Assembly (NCBI RefSeq): GCF_023159225.1
Contig: NC_063164.1
Span: forward strand, 74,977,800 to 75,041,799
Source of the DNA: Perognathus longimembris pacificus
Lineage: Eukaryota; Chordata; Mammalia; Rodentia; Heteromyidae
Direction of reading: 5' to 3'
DNA length: 64,000 nt
A program made the translations under genes and the position numbers. How positions within the stretch are numbered: the stretch's first letter is position 1; the number at the start of each line of letters is the position of its first letter. This document shows positions 46,911-56,990 of this stretch, one piece after another. The notes beneath the pieces are model-generated. The model saw only the letters and a program-made list of their open reading frames with translations, had not been told where the DNA came from and made no database searches.

Positions 46911-47449
46911 CTCACTGGTCAGTCCCTCTTGCCCTTTTCAAAGATGGCTCCTTTGACCTTGCTTTCCCCAGGCCCGCTTTAGTTCCAATCTGGTCTGACC
47001 CTATGCCAGTGTCAAAGATGGTGCTTTGCTCTGGCGGTGGGGGAAGGGCTGCCTTCCAGAAGCTGCTCTGTGAGCGCGAGTGAGAATATCGTTCTTGGGG
47101 TACTCATGCTTTCTTTGTGATTTCAGGTAGTCCATGTTCGATCGCTGTCTGGAGGATTTCATCCTGGTCTACGCTGTGTGCTTTAGCTGCGCGGAGTGCG
47201 GGTTGCTGTGCTAGGCGCTGAGCCAGCGCCGGCACTGGCGCGGTGGCGTGACACCGCCTGGAGCTCAAATCTGTGTTTTCAGATGAGCAAAGTCGATTTT
47301 TCCTTCCTAGCCAGAATCTCTGTACTGTTAGAACTTACTCTGACTGTCTTTCTAGGAGTAAAATTTTCTATGGGGTGAGAAAACTGCGATGTCGGAGGGA
47401 GCTCAGCTAGGGCTCTGCCGCTCCTCCACCGTCTTCCCGGAAGTCTGAT

Positions 47450-47464
47450 CTCCCATATGGTTTT
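47450..47464. repeat. Right target-site duplication of the full-length L1
   Basis: Exact second copy of CTCCCATATGGTTTT, immediately beyond the L1 5' end. Confidence 0.97.
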
Positions 47465-48394
47465 ATATTGAACTTTCTACATTTTTTTGCTGCTCTTGAA
47501 CATAAAAAAAAATAAGTCAAACACATTCAAGCAGCATTCCTCGGCCTGCTTTACCTGATTTGAACAAATATCTTCAACAGAAACCTCTCATCTTTGCAGA
47601 CTCCTGGCTTCTCCTCTGTTGAATTGATTCTTGTTCTGACTCTATTTGCTTCACTGTCAGTAACTCCAGGCACCACAAAAACATCACAGACACCAAACAA
47701 CCACTTTCAGTAGTACCTGGTAGAGGATCTACTGATTAATTGTAAGTATCATGCAAGTTTTCCCAACAGCCCTAGGATCTACTGTGTGCCTGACTTCACT
47801 TTGTATCAGTATTTTTAGACATCCATCTTCTTTAACTTACAAGTGCCTCTCTAAGCACATTCTAAGCAGCACTATCCCAAGCAACTCAACAAGTACTAGA
47901 AAAATGGCATAGCCTCTGAAACTATGAGAACTATTTTTAATCACACCATTCATCAACTAGTTATCTGACAATTGTGAAACAATCCATGTGCTTAAATAAT
48001 ATTGCTTTACCTTCTACTTCTCAAGTAGAATTATCTAAGCAATTATACTACAAACTGCCTGGCAAGTCAGCTCCTTACTCTCACTCACTTGCACCAGCCT
48101 AAGAAACATGCAAAAATACTGGAAAGATGTTCAAGATGTTGTGTGACCTTCCTAGATTTCAGAGTATGACTACACCCAGCACAACGATATCCATAACATG
48201 ACTGGCTTCATCACAGATGTTTTCTCATTCAGGAAAGTAACCCACTAACCTATGGAATCAACATTCTCCATCCTGTAAAAAGCATGCTAGATATTATGTT
48301 ATCCTGGATAAGAATTTAGTGACTTTTCGAGATAAATTAAAATATAGACCAGCAAAGAGGTCCATGGAGTGGCTTAAATACCACCTGGCCTATC
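47465..48394. other. Unassigned stretch
   Basis: Host DNA beyond the L1 5' end. No gene or repeat recognised. Confidence 0.4.
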
Positions 48395-48705
48395 TCATAC
48401 TGATTTCTGGGGGGGAAGGGGGGCAGGGAGTACTTGTGTTTAACCTAGGGCTTTGTATTTGGTGGCCAGGTAGTCCAGTGCTTGACCACCAGTCCTTTTT
48501 GCACTGTTCTTTGTTTATTGCCCAGGCAAATTTTGACTAAATCCTCCTATTTATTTCTTGGTACAGCTAAGAAGATGAGTATATACCACCATGCCCAGCT
48601 TTTTTGTTTTAATTATTGAGATAAGATCTTGAAAACTTTTGCCTCCCAATATCTATCTCTAGAATGGTTAGGATTACAGGCATAGCCTCCAATGCCCAGC
48701 CCATC
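48395..48705 (-). mobile_element. Old 7SL-type dimer and flanking repeat
   Basis: Two antisense 7SL/B1-like ends occur in tandem: ...TATATACCACCATGCCCAGC (about 48580-48600) and TTAGGATTACAGGCATAGCC...AATGCCCAG (about 48670-48700). A GAGATAAGATCTTG segment lies between them. The left part (48395-48530) is less certain. Confidence 0.5.
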
Positions 48706-49470
48706 ATGCAGAATTTTGCCAAAAGCATAGGTCACATTGTTTGTAGAAGCCACACCTGTTCTCCTGACTGTTATGTTCCTTTGAAATGTTGTCAGATAGT
48801 TCTGTTCTCTGCAAAGTAGATGAAATAATAAGCATAGTTACAAATGAAGGACTTTTCTCAAGGGCAATCATTTTAACGAGAAGTTTTTTTTTCTTCAAAA
48901 TTAGTTAATCTACAGTTCTAGTAAAACATTGTGACTTAAAGACTTGCTCTCTTCACCCTAAAAGAAGTGAAGTAAAGACATATTCCTATTAAAGAAACAG
49001 TTTAAAGAGCTTAAAAATGTCTTGACAAAATTCTCACTATTCTGAATGTTCATAAAGGTATAAATTTGCTTCTTACTACATAACAACCTAAGATTGTGCT
49101 TTAACTAATTACCCTCATACTTCTAATATAGATAACTATTTCAAAAAAGAAAACTTTCAGAGAATGATCATTTAATGAAGTTTCCAGGAAAAGCTTCCTT
49201 GACCCAATTAGAAGAGTACCTGCTACAGTACCTGCTGTATTAATTTAATCAAATGACAATTGGTAGCTAGCAGTGAGTCACAAGTAGGTGTTCTCTTTTA
49301 CAAGAAATATTTTATAGTCATTTGTGTATTTCCATCACTTTTAGTTGAAATTCAATAATTTAAGTTAATTTTGCATGAGATAAATTCAAAATTCATATGG
49401 TGATGGCATATTGTGCACATTGCCCACAAAAATAATCACAGAGAGCCATTCCTACTGTTCTATACATATG
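48706..49470. other. Unassigned non-coding stretch
   Basis: No gene or repeat family recognised. Confidence 0.4.
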
Positions 49471-49480
49471 TGTGACCATT

Positions 49481-49524
49481 AAAATTTTTTAAATTGTTAT
49501 TATAAAGGTGAGGTACAGAGTGTA
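49481..49524 (-). mobile_element. Minimal (44 bp) L1 3' end
   Basis: Only the L1 terminus is present (complement of CTGTACCTCACCTTTATAAT plus an A-rich tail). TGACCATT flanks it at 49473-49480 and 49525-49532. Confidence 0.75.
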
Positions 49525-49579
49525 TGACCATTTGTAACTTAGTTTTCATCTTTTGCTGAAATAACGTATTATATTTTTG

Positions 49580-49805
49580 TGTGCAAGTCACTGTTGAGGC
49601 TTGAATTCAGGGCCTGGGCACTATGCCTTAGCTATTTTTGCTCAAGGTTCTCACTCTACTACTTGAGCTATATTCCTACGTGTTGCTTTTGGACAGTCAA
49701 ATGCATATAAGAGGCTCATAGACTTTCCTGCTCTAGCTTTGAACCAAGATCCTCACATCTCTGCCCACTGACTAAATTTACAGATGTGTGCCACAAGTAT
49801 CCAGC
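49580..49805 (-). mobile_element. Composite SINE (7SL/B1-like plus tRNA-like), reverse orientation
   Basis: Complement of the tRNA-like half (ACTACTTGAGCTATATTCCT, AGGGCCTGGGCACTATGCCT), then a decayed B1-like half (AAATTTACAGATGTGTGCCA). Confidence 0.8.
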
Positions 49806-49904
49806 TATTACTTGTTTTTAATGCTGTTGAATAATATGTACAGAATACATATTTTGTGTCAGAATAGTTAGATATATTTTCTATAATCCTAATAAGGTAG
49901 CATT

Positions 49905-50239
49905 TTTTCTTCTTTTTTATTGTCAAAGTGAAGTACAGAGGGGTTACAGTTTCATATGTAAGGCAATAAGTACATTTCTTATCCATCTTGTTACCTCCTC
50001 TCTCATTTTTCCCCCACATCCCCCCTCCCCATATCCCTCCCCGTCCCCCATGAGTTGTATACTTGGTTTAAACCATATGGTTTTAAAGGTATTGCTGTTG
50101 CTTTGGTTAGTCTTTTTATCCTTTGTCTCTCAATTTTGGTATTCCCTTTCTTATCCCTAGTTGCAATACATGTATAAACAATATCCTAGATACTAAAAAC
50201 AGATACAGTGATATCAGGGATAAAACCATGGGAAGGGTA
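49905..50239 (-). mobile_element. 5'-truncated L1 3' end
   Basis: TTTTATTGTCAAAGTGAAGT, GGGGTTACAGTTTCATATGT, the pyrimidine tract at 50005-50049, then CTTTGTCTCTCAATTTTGGT. Related to but diverged from the young 3' UTR. Confidence 0.9.
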
Positions 50240-50335
50240 GTTAGCATTATTGTCTAAATTTACCCATGAGAAATTTGAGGCCAGGGGAGCTAGGAGAGTC
50301 ATGCTGGCTTTTGAACCCAGCTGTGTATTAGTCAC
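50240..50335 (+). mobile_element. MIR fragment
   Basis: AGCATTATTGTCTAAATTTA, CCATGAGAAATTTGAGGCCA, then GTCATGCTGGCTTTTGAACC...CAGC follows the MIR core order closely. Confidence 0.6.
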
Positions 50336-51975
50336 AAATTTCATCCTCTTTTTCCCTTTTGATTCTGCCTATATTGTACTTTAAGAAAAATCAATCAGAA
50401 TTTTAAAGAAAAGGAAATAGGATGATGCCAAAGATTACATTTCTCTGTGCTTATCTACACAAGACTGCAGAGCTCACTATATTTTTCTTCATATCTTTTG
50501 CCAACTTAAGCCCATCTTAATTCTGCACAGAAAACAGGTGAGAAGACAAGCACAGGCATAAAGATATACCAGCAAACACATCCCTGAAAGTAAATTTACA
50601 GAAGTCATAGATAACTGAATGAATATCTGACAGGATAACGCCAGCATCAAAACTTGGGATTTCAAGTACATATGAAGTCCTCAGAATTACACTATGCATC
50701 AAGGAATTAAAAGCAGCTGAATGCTTTACAGTATGAAACAGGTAATAAGACATGGGTTTCAAAATAAATGGACACACAGACATGTTTTTAACCTTATCTT
50801 GAGAAAATATTAAACATGGATTTGGTGGAAGAGTGATAAATGCAGTGAGAATCTCAGATGCTCTGCTTTTAACTGATTTAACAACCAAGCAGAACAAGAT
50901 ACCACGAGCACTTCCTATTCATGTATGTGGGAAAGACTTGCAAGAGAGGGCTATAACTTTAATTTTCAAGAGCACTTTGAATGACAAGGCAGGTGCTCTG
51001 TGAAAGATTGGAGAGGGAAACAGGTAGAAAGTGCATTCTGGATAAAGATGCAAGAGTGTGTTGAACGAAGTACGTGGTGAGGAAGTCTGCCTGTTAAAGT
51101 GGAGGAGGCATTTATTATAAGCAAAGGATATGTCAAAATTACCCTTTTTAAATAGATGAATTAATGTTTAAACTTATAAAGAATCCAATTTGCTGAAGAT
51201 TATTGAATCCCGTATGGAAATCCAATAGTGATTACAATTTAGAGCTGTTGTTCCATAGCCTGGTACATATAGGCCATATGTGTTTATCTTTTTCTCAAGC
51301 CTACTTACATGTGCTAATACTACAGCAGCTTTCAAGATGAACATTTGACAAGCCAGCTCACCACCGACTGACACCTCCATTTCAGCTGGCCTGACATATA
51401 TAAAAAGAAACTGAATGTTTACCCGTGTGCTTTCCGGATTTGACATATGTGCTATAGAAGAGTCACAGAAGCAAACTTCAGAAGAGAAATTAAAGAATGT
51501 ACTTGTCAGTTTATTAATCAAAGTTTACCTGCTTCGTATTACACAGAGACAAATTAAGCTGGCTACTATGGTACTAGGAAAACATCTGCTAACAAAGTCT
51601 CAAGTAATGATAAACAAACGAGTTCCCTTTGTGCTTGCTTTTCATCCAGCTGTATTTAATTATAATAGCGCTATCAAAGCAAGCTCCCCATTAGCTGCTA
51701 ATTCAGAATGACTTCAGAAGAAACTCCCAAATCCTCCAGTGATATCCCTCCAACTCCAATAGCTTCCTAATCTTTGCCAATGTTTGTGAAGAATTGTATT
51801 AAAGAAGCTTGGTTATCAGTCCTCATTGTTATTGACTGTTGAACTGGTTTTTATTGGGGTTTCTCCCTGCAATGCCGCTTCCTAATAATATGACCACTTA
51901 AACTTTTCCAAACAACCAAGTTTCTGACAGCAATATTTTTGTTCCTTCTTTAAAATTAGATAATGCACTGCCTCT
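50336..51975. other. Unassigned non-coding stretch
   Basis: Overlapping open frames on both strands at 50.5-50.9 and 51.2-51.7 kb show no domain that I recognise. No young repeat is present. Confidence 0.4.
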
Positions 51976-52006
51976 AGAAAGTAAGAAAGAGTCTTATTTC
52001 AATGCA

Positions 52007-52528
52007 AATTAGCACAGGTTTACACTAGTCACAGCAGAGGATCACAAGAGCCCAATAGCTATACCCTTATGAACACAAAAGATGATGCTAAGTGAAATGA
52101 ACTCCATGTTATGGAAACAACTGTTGCATCACTGTTGTAATTACTTTCAACATGCAATGTGAAACTGTAGCTTCTATTGTTGATGATCCTCTTGTATCCC
52201 CTTTCTGTGGTTGTACCTGCACTATCTCTGTATCTTATCTGAGTACATTGGAAACCATGTATACAGGTATTGGAACTAGGAAACTGAAAGGGTATACCAA
52301 AATCAAGAGACACAGGGTAAAAAAGACAAACGATTACAAAAGCAATACTTGCAAAACTGTTTAGTGTAAATCAACTGAACAACTCATGGGGGAGGGGGGA
52401 AGGGAAAGGGGGAGGGGAGAGGGGGGAATGAGGGAAGAGGTAACAAACAGTACAAGAAATGTATCCAAAGCCTAACGTATGAAACTGTAACCGCTCTGTA
52501 TATCAGTTTGACAGTAAAAAATAAAAAA
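52007..52528 (+). mobile_element. 5'-truncated L1 3' UTR with an unusually long target-site duplication
   Basis: The complete 3' UTR from TTAGCACAGGTTTACACTAG to ACAGTAAAAAATAAAAAA, with the G-rich tract at 52388-52437. Flanks 51976-52006 (31 bp) and 52529-52557 (29 bp) are the same apart from a 2-bp difference near the start (AGAAAGTAAGAAAGAG versus AGAAAGTAAGAGAG). Confidence 0.97.
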
Positions 52529-52730
52529 AGAAAGTAAGAGAGTCTTATTTCAATGCATATTTCAAGTAAATACAGACCAGTCACTTTGTTCATCAGTTTA
52601 CAGTCACCACAGTTAAAAATGAGACACTAGTTCCACATATTCAGACTGAAATACTTTTGAAAACTATCTGTAAGAACTATTCATATTTGTACTAAATAAA
52701 TGACCATCGCAGAACACTATTGATACTATT

Positions 52731-52947
52731 TTTTTTTTTTTTTTTTTTTTTTTTTGGCCAGTCCTGGGCCTTGGACTCAGGGCCTGAGCACTGTCCCTGG
52801 CTTCTTCCCGCTCAAGGCTAGCACTCTGCCACTTGAGCCACAGCGCCGCTTCTGGCCGTTTTCTGCATACGTGGTGCTGGGGAATCGAACCTAGGGCCTC
52901 GTGTATCCGAGGCAGGCACTCTTGCCACTAGGCTATATCCCCAGCCC
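52731..52947 (-). mobile_element. IDL-Geo-type SINE, young subfamily
   Basis: Complete dimer with a 25-base A tail (T run on plus) and the young marks. Perfect 16-bp duplication CACTATTGATACTATT at 52715-52730 and 52948-52963. Confidence 0.98.
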
Positions 52948-52963
52948 CACTATTGATACTATT

Positions 52964-54182
52964 GACGAAGCACCATGAAGCCTTGCTTATAGATCAGAAA
53001 ATTCCCAGGTACTCTTCTCCCTTTCAAAGTCTCTTGGTCTCAAGAATCCTGTATAGCACCTCACCTTGTTATGCTTTCTCCAGTATAAGTAAGAATGATT
53101 TCTCATTTAAAATTGTGTTGTGCCTGACTAGGAAGAAAAAAGAAAAGCCTGCATGTGCAAATAATGTGTCACTGCATTTATGTCTCTCCTTAACAAAACT
53201 ACTCCCCTTTGAACTGGGCTGAGCTGATTAGGGGCAATGTAAAGATGAAGATGGATAACATGGGAATATAGAGATGTTAATTTTGTACTAATCTCTATAG
53301 CAAATGAAAAAGCCCTAAATAGAGTGTTTTGAAGAAAATGATGAAGGCAGTGTCATCTAAACTAGGAATACTCTCAATAACTTCAGGAATCTATCCCATA
53401 AAATATTTTTCTCACATCTACAGGACCTTATCTGGTTGTGAAAGGTATATAAGATTGGTAGAGAGTGATGGAAGGTTTTTTTTTACCTGGAAAATATTGT
53501 TACCTTTGAAACTATTGGTTTGTGCTTGTTTCTCTCAGGGTTCACAGAGGAAGAAAATATCTCTAAGTCAAATTAATTGTTTAGCTGCCTAGTTATTCTT
53601 TTATTACTAATGCCAAAAGAGCTAGTATAGTTTCTGAGGAAATATTGACTTCATAGAAGGGATAAGAGAAGTGGGAGACAACACCATTATTTTTAAGCTT
53701 GTTTTGTAGAAAGTTGCTTCTAAAGTTCCACTGGGGAAAGCATATGACATTAATTTAACCCTTGGCAAAAGATCAAATGATGTTGCCAGTGTCATTGTTC
53801 TGTTTATAGCAGTATTTGTGATGACTTGAACATTACCCTACTCCAATTGGCTTGAGAACAAGCACTATTCTTCTGTGCTTGGTTTTGTAAAACTGCAGTA
53901 TGTCTTATTGCAAAAAGAATGTGCAGGGAATTGCATGGTTTATGGTGGTAGTGGATCAAAACTGATGACATTTCAAATAATTATTATGAGACAAGGCATT
54001 ACTTCCTATAAGCACTCTTTTTCTCTAAAGATTCTAAACTTTTCCAGCCTTAAGATCCTGGGAAAGGGTGGCCATTTTCCCAAATCAAATTCCTCATATA
54101 TTTTCCTTATTCTTTTTAGATAAACAGGTAAGTTTTTTTCCAAATGGAATAAACATTTCAACAGGTAAAAATGAACCCTAAA
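52964..54182. other. Unassigned non-coding stretch
   Basis: Several 60-90-codon frames, none with a recognisable domain. Confidence 0.4.
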
Positions 54183-54236
54183 CATACATTTGCACATCCA
54201 AGATGGTGTGCATACATTTGCACATTCAAGATGGTG
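54183..54236 (+). repeat. Two-copy 28-bp tandem duplication
   Basis: CATACATTTGCACATCCAAG..GATGGTGTG is followed by the same unit with one substitution (CATTCAAG). Confidence 0.9.
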
Positions 54237-54504
54237 AATGGGCCAAAACATTTCCTTTACTTTCTATGTCTCTGTTCATATATGTAAGAATTACTCTGCC
54301 TGGACTTCACTCTTGCTTTTATTAACAGTAACATAAATTGTATTGGAAAGTGCATTTTACTCGCTTTAAGGAAATCTTTATTGTAAAATATACAATGTGA
54401 ATGCTTTATATATTGTAGTCCTACACAAGAATTTGGGAAAAGTGTTTACTATGAAAAAAATTAAGGCACATTTATATAATTCAATAATGTAGATTTTTAC
54501 AAGT

Positions 54505-54666
54505 GAGGAAGAGGAAAGGACGGAAAAAACAAAGGGAGGAAGGGAGGGAGAGAGGGAAGGAAGGAAGGAAGGATAAAGAAGAAAAGGAAGAAAGGAAGGG
54601 AGGGAGGGAGGGAAGAAAGGGCAGAATGGAAGGAGGGCAAGAAGGAAAAAAGAAAGGAAGAAAAAG
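54505..54666 (+). repeat. Polypurine tract, (GGAA)n/(GGGA)n
   Basis: About 160 bases of almost pure purine with isolated C or T interruptions. The lysine/glutamate/glycine-rich open frame over it is an artefact. Confidence 0.95.
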
Positions 54667-56373
54667 TTACCAAAATCCAACATTTACCATATATATATAC
54701 ATGTATATATTAATATACTTTCTGCCTGCATATTAACACTTTCTATTTTATCATAGCAGATCCAAGGAAACACTAAAACTAAATTCTTATTATATTTAGT
54801 CCTATGTGTTAGTTTATTATACCAACTGCCTCATATCTTTCCCCAATTGCTAGATACTCATATATTCTCCTTCTATTATAAATTATATTCTTGACTTATA
54901 GTACTCTACCTACATTTCTAGCCAATCCATTTCTGGTCTTCACAAAATGGTAAGGTTTTAAGCTGCTCTCAGAGAACTGAAAACAATGTTTTTAGCTTAC
55001 TTGACATACTGCTTATCACACCAATACGTTAATGTGATTGCTTAATAAATACCATTTATTGATGTTGATTTCATCTACAACTTCCCTTACTACCTAAAAT
55101 GTGCATTGAAAATTATTCCTAAATTGTAACTTTATTTTCCTTGCAATAGTTACCAAACAAATACATCCTACATACTTCATGTGTATTAGTGCTAATCTCC
55201 CTGATTTTTAGATCAATTATGGGAAACATAAAAATAGTTCTATGTAAGTGTAACATCCACTTGCTGTTAGATTCAAGGGAATGACAGATGATTTCCATTT
55301 AGGGAATATGGAAAGAAGTAGTCAATTATATTTTAATGTGGTTTTATAACTGTTCCTGAAGAATTGGTAGAGGAGAGGTTATTCAGATGTTTCAGTATCT
55401 TTATCAGCTAAGATTGTTGGTCTCAGTGTAAAACATGTCTGCAGTGACATTTCAATACTCACTGACATCTCAATGCCTAAAAGAAATCTCTGCCCAAGCT
55501 GGCCTTGCCATTTCACATTGCATTTGTCCCTACTTGGACTCTCTCTGTCCTTTGGATTGACATCTCAATGGAACTTCCTGCTAGGCTTTTCGTTTTAGTC
55601 TCAGGCTGGACATAATATGTAAGTTCAACTGGAATCTGAGCTACACTTCCTGTAGACTAGCCCAGCTCAGGTCCTTCCAGTCACTCTACATAGGAGACTT
55701 TTTCCAATATTGTGGGAGAAATAAGAAGAAAGAGACAAATATACCCAGGAATGGTTCCTAGAGGAAAATTCTTTAATTCTTTTTTCCATCAAACCATAAT
55801 CTGTAACCTTTACTTTCACTGTTTGGAAGACAAATCTTACAGGGATCTGATTTTTCTGATTACTTTCAATTCAGTCTATATGTAAGTATGAATTTCATAT
55901 TTAAATTAAAGTAACTTCCCACCTCTTCCCCGGGTCTTGGCAGATGTCTGAGATCCTACAGTGGGGAAGCAGAGCATGGTTTTTGCTTTATTCCCCCACC
56001 CGATTTGCTTTTGTTCCCTCTCAAGCCTTCCTCTCTGCTATTTCTGGGTTTCCCTTGGGTGTCAGCACTGTTGGGTTCTCAGAGGCGATGGGGTGAGGTG
56101 AAAGTCTGGGTGGCAGTCATCCAAATATGATCCATTTTATGGGCTCCTAAGAGCCCCCTGTGTCCCAGCAGTTCCTGGAGATGGATGATACATTCTGTGA
56201 CTGATCTCTCCTTTCTCTCATCTTCTGACCCTGGCTGTCTGCCCAACCATTTCTTAGGGGTGCAGTTCCCATGACACAGAAGGACTCTGGGACCTCCACT
56301 TTATCCATGGAACATTCACACATCCTTGTGATGAAAAACACTCATGGCCACTTTGCAGCTACAGCCTTTCTTG
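54667..56373. other. Unassigned non-coding stretch
   Basis: Starts with a short TA repeat (54689-54716). The segment 55.4-56.35 kb is more GC-balanced and could be an old repeat or LTR, but I cannot name it. No exon is supportable. Confidence 0.35.
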
Positions 56374-56455
56374 TCGCTCTCGCTCTCGATCTCTCGCTCG
56401 CTCTCGCTCTCGATCTCTCGCTCTCTCTCGCGCTCTCTCTCTCTCTCTTTCTCTC
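56374..56455 (+). repeat. CpG-containing (TCTCGC)n/(CT)n repeat
   Basis: TCGCTCTCGCTCTCGATCTC units repeat with an internal 24-bp-scale duplication, then pass into plain CT. About a dozen CpGs lie in 82 bp. The arginine/glutamate/serine-rich frame opposite is a translation of the repeat. Confidence 0.95.
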
Positions 56456-56747
56456 AGAGTGGGGAAAAAGCAATGCCTGCCTAACTCCAAGAAAACTCCA
56501 TGAGATGTATGTGAAGCTCTTCTCTGCTCTTCTTCTGTACCAGTGCAGGCCTAATGAACTCCAATGTCTTAGTAACTTTTCATCACTAGTAGTGATGCCA
56601 GTCTCCCTTGTTGATAGATGTTCTAAGGTCCATGTTAGCTGACTGAGAAGAGAAGGAACATGAATGTTTTTGGAACATGGAACCACTTTTCTATTCCTCT
56701 CAGCATTACTGCTTCAGACAATATTCTGAACTTCCATTAAACAAGTT
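56456..56747. other. Unassigned non-coding stretch
   Basis: No feature recognised. Confidence 0.4.
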
Positions 56748-56762
56748 CGTAATAATATTTTT

Positions 56763-56975
56763 TTTTTTTTTTTTTTTTTTTTTGGCCAGTCCTGGGCCTT
56801 GGACTCAGGGCCTGAGCACTGTCCCTGGCTTCTTCCCGCTCAAGGCTAGCACTCTGCCACTTGAGCCACAGCGCCACTTCTGGCCGTTTTCTGTATATGT
56901 GGTGCTGGGGAATCGAACCTAGGGCCTCGTGTATCCGAGGCAGGCACTCTTGCCACTAGGCTATATCCCCAGCCC
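56763..56975 (-). mobile_element. IDL-Geo-type SINE, young subfamily
   Basis: Complete dimer with an A tail of about 26 (including target T). Duplication CGTAATAATATTTTT at 56748-56762 and 56976-56990. Confidence 0.98.
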
Positions 56976-56990
56976 CGTAATAATATTTTT

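Larger units (their letters stand above)
39272..47449 (-). mobile_element. Structurally full-length L1 retrotransposon (defective)
   Basis: 8178 bp between perfect 15-bp target-site duplications. Read on the minus strand the order is: 5' UTR (47449 to 44778), ORF1 (44777-43653), 52-bp spacer, ORF2 (43600-39787), 3' UTR with G-rich tract, and A-rich tail. Two later insertions sit in the 5' UTR (about 45019-45487 and 45996-46200), so the element itself was about 7.5 kb. The 3' UTR matches the younger truncated L1s in this window, so they are one lineage. Frameshifts and stops in both ORFs make it non-autonomous today. Confidence 0.97.
44778..47449 (-). promoter_or_regulatory. L1 5' UTR with internal promoter region
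   Basis: About 2 kb of L1 sequence once the two nested insertions are removed. The outer 1.2 kb (46290-47449) is GC- and CpG-rich, unlike anything else in the window, as expected for an L1 promoter. Two stretches about 250 bp apart resemble each other (see the repeat at 46494-46910). YY1-like AAGATGG cores lie on the plus strand at 46941-46947 and 47015-47021. The element's 5' terminus reads GATCAGACTTCCGGGAAGAC. The promoter role is inferred from family knowledge. Confidence 0.8.

Noticed and set aside
47465..47520. L1 5' transduced host sequence
   Set aside because: The target duplication begins immediately at the L1 5' end, so nothing extra was carried along.
56271..56686. 114-123-codon frames on both strands with Leu/Ser/Ala and Arg/Glu/Ser repeats
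   Set aside because: The composition is dictated by the TCTCGC repeat. No domain, splice signal or conservation can be argued.
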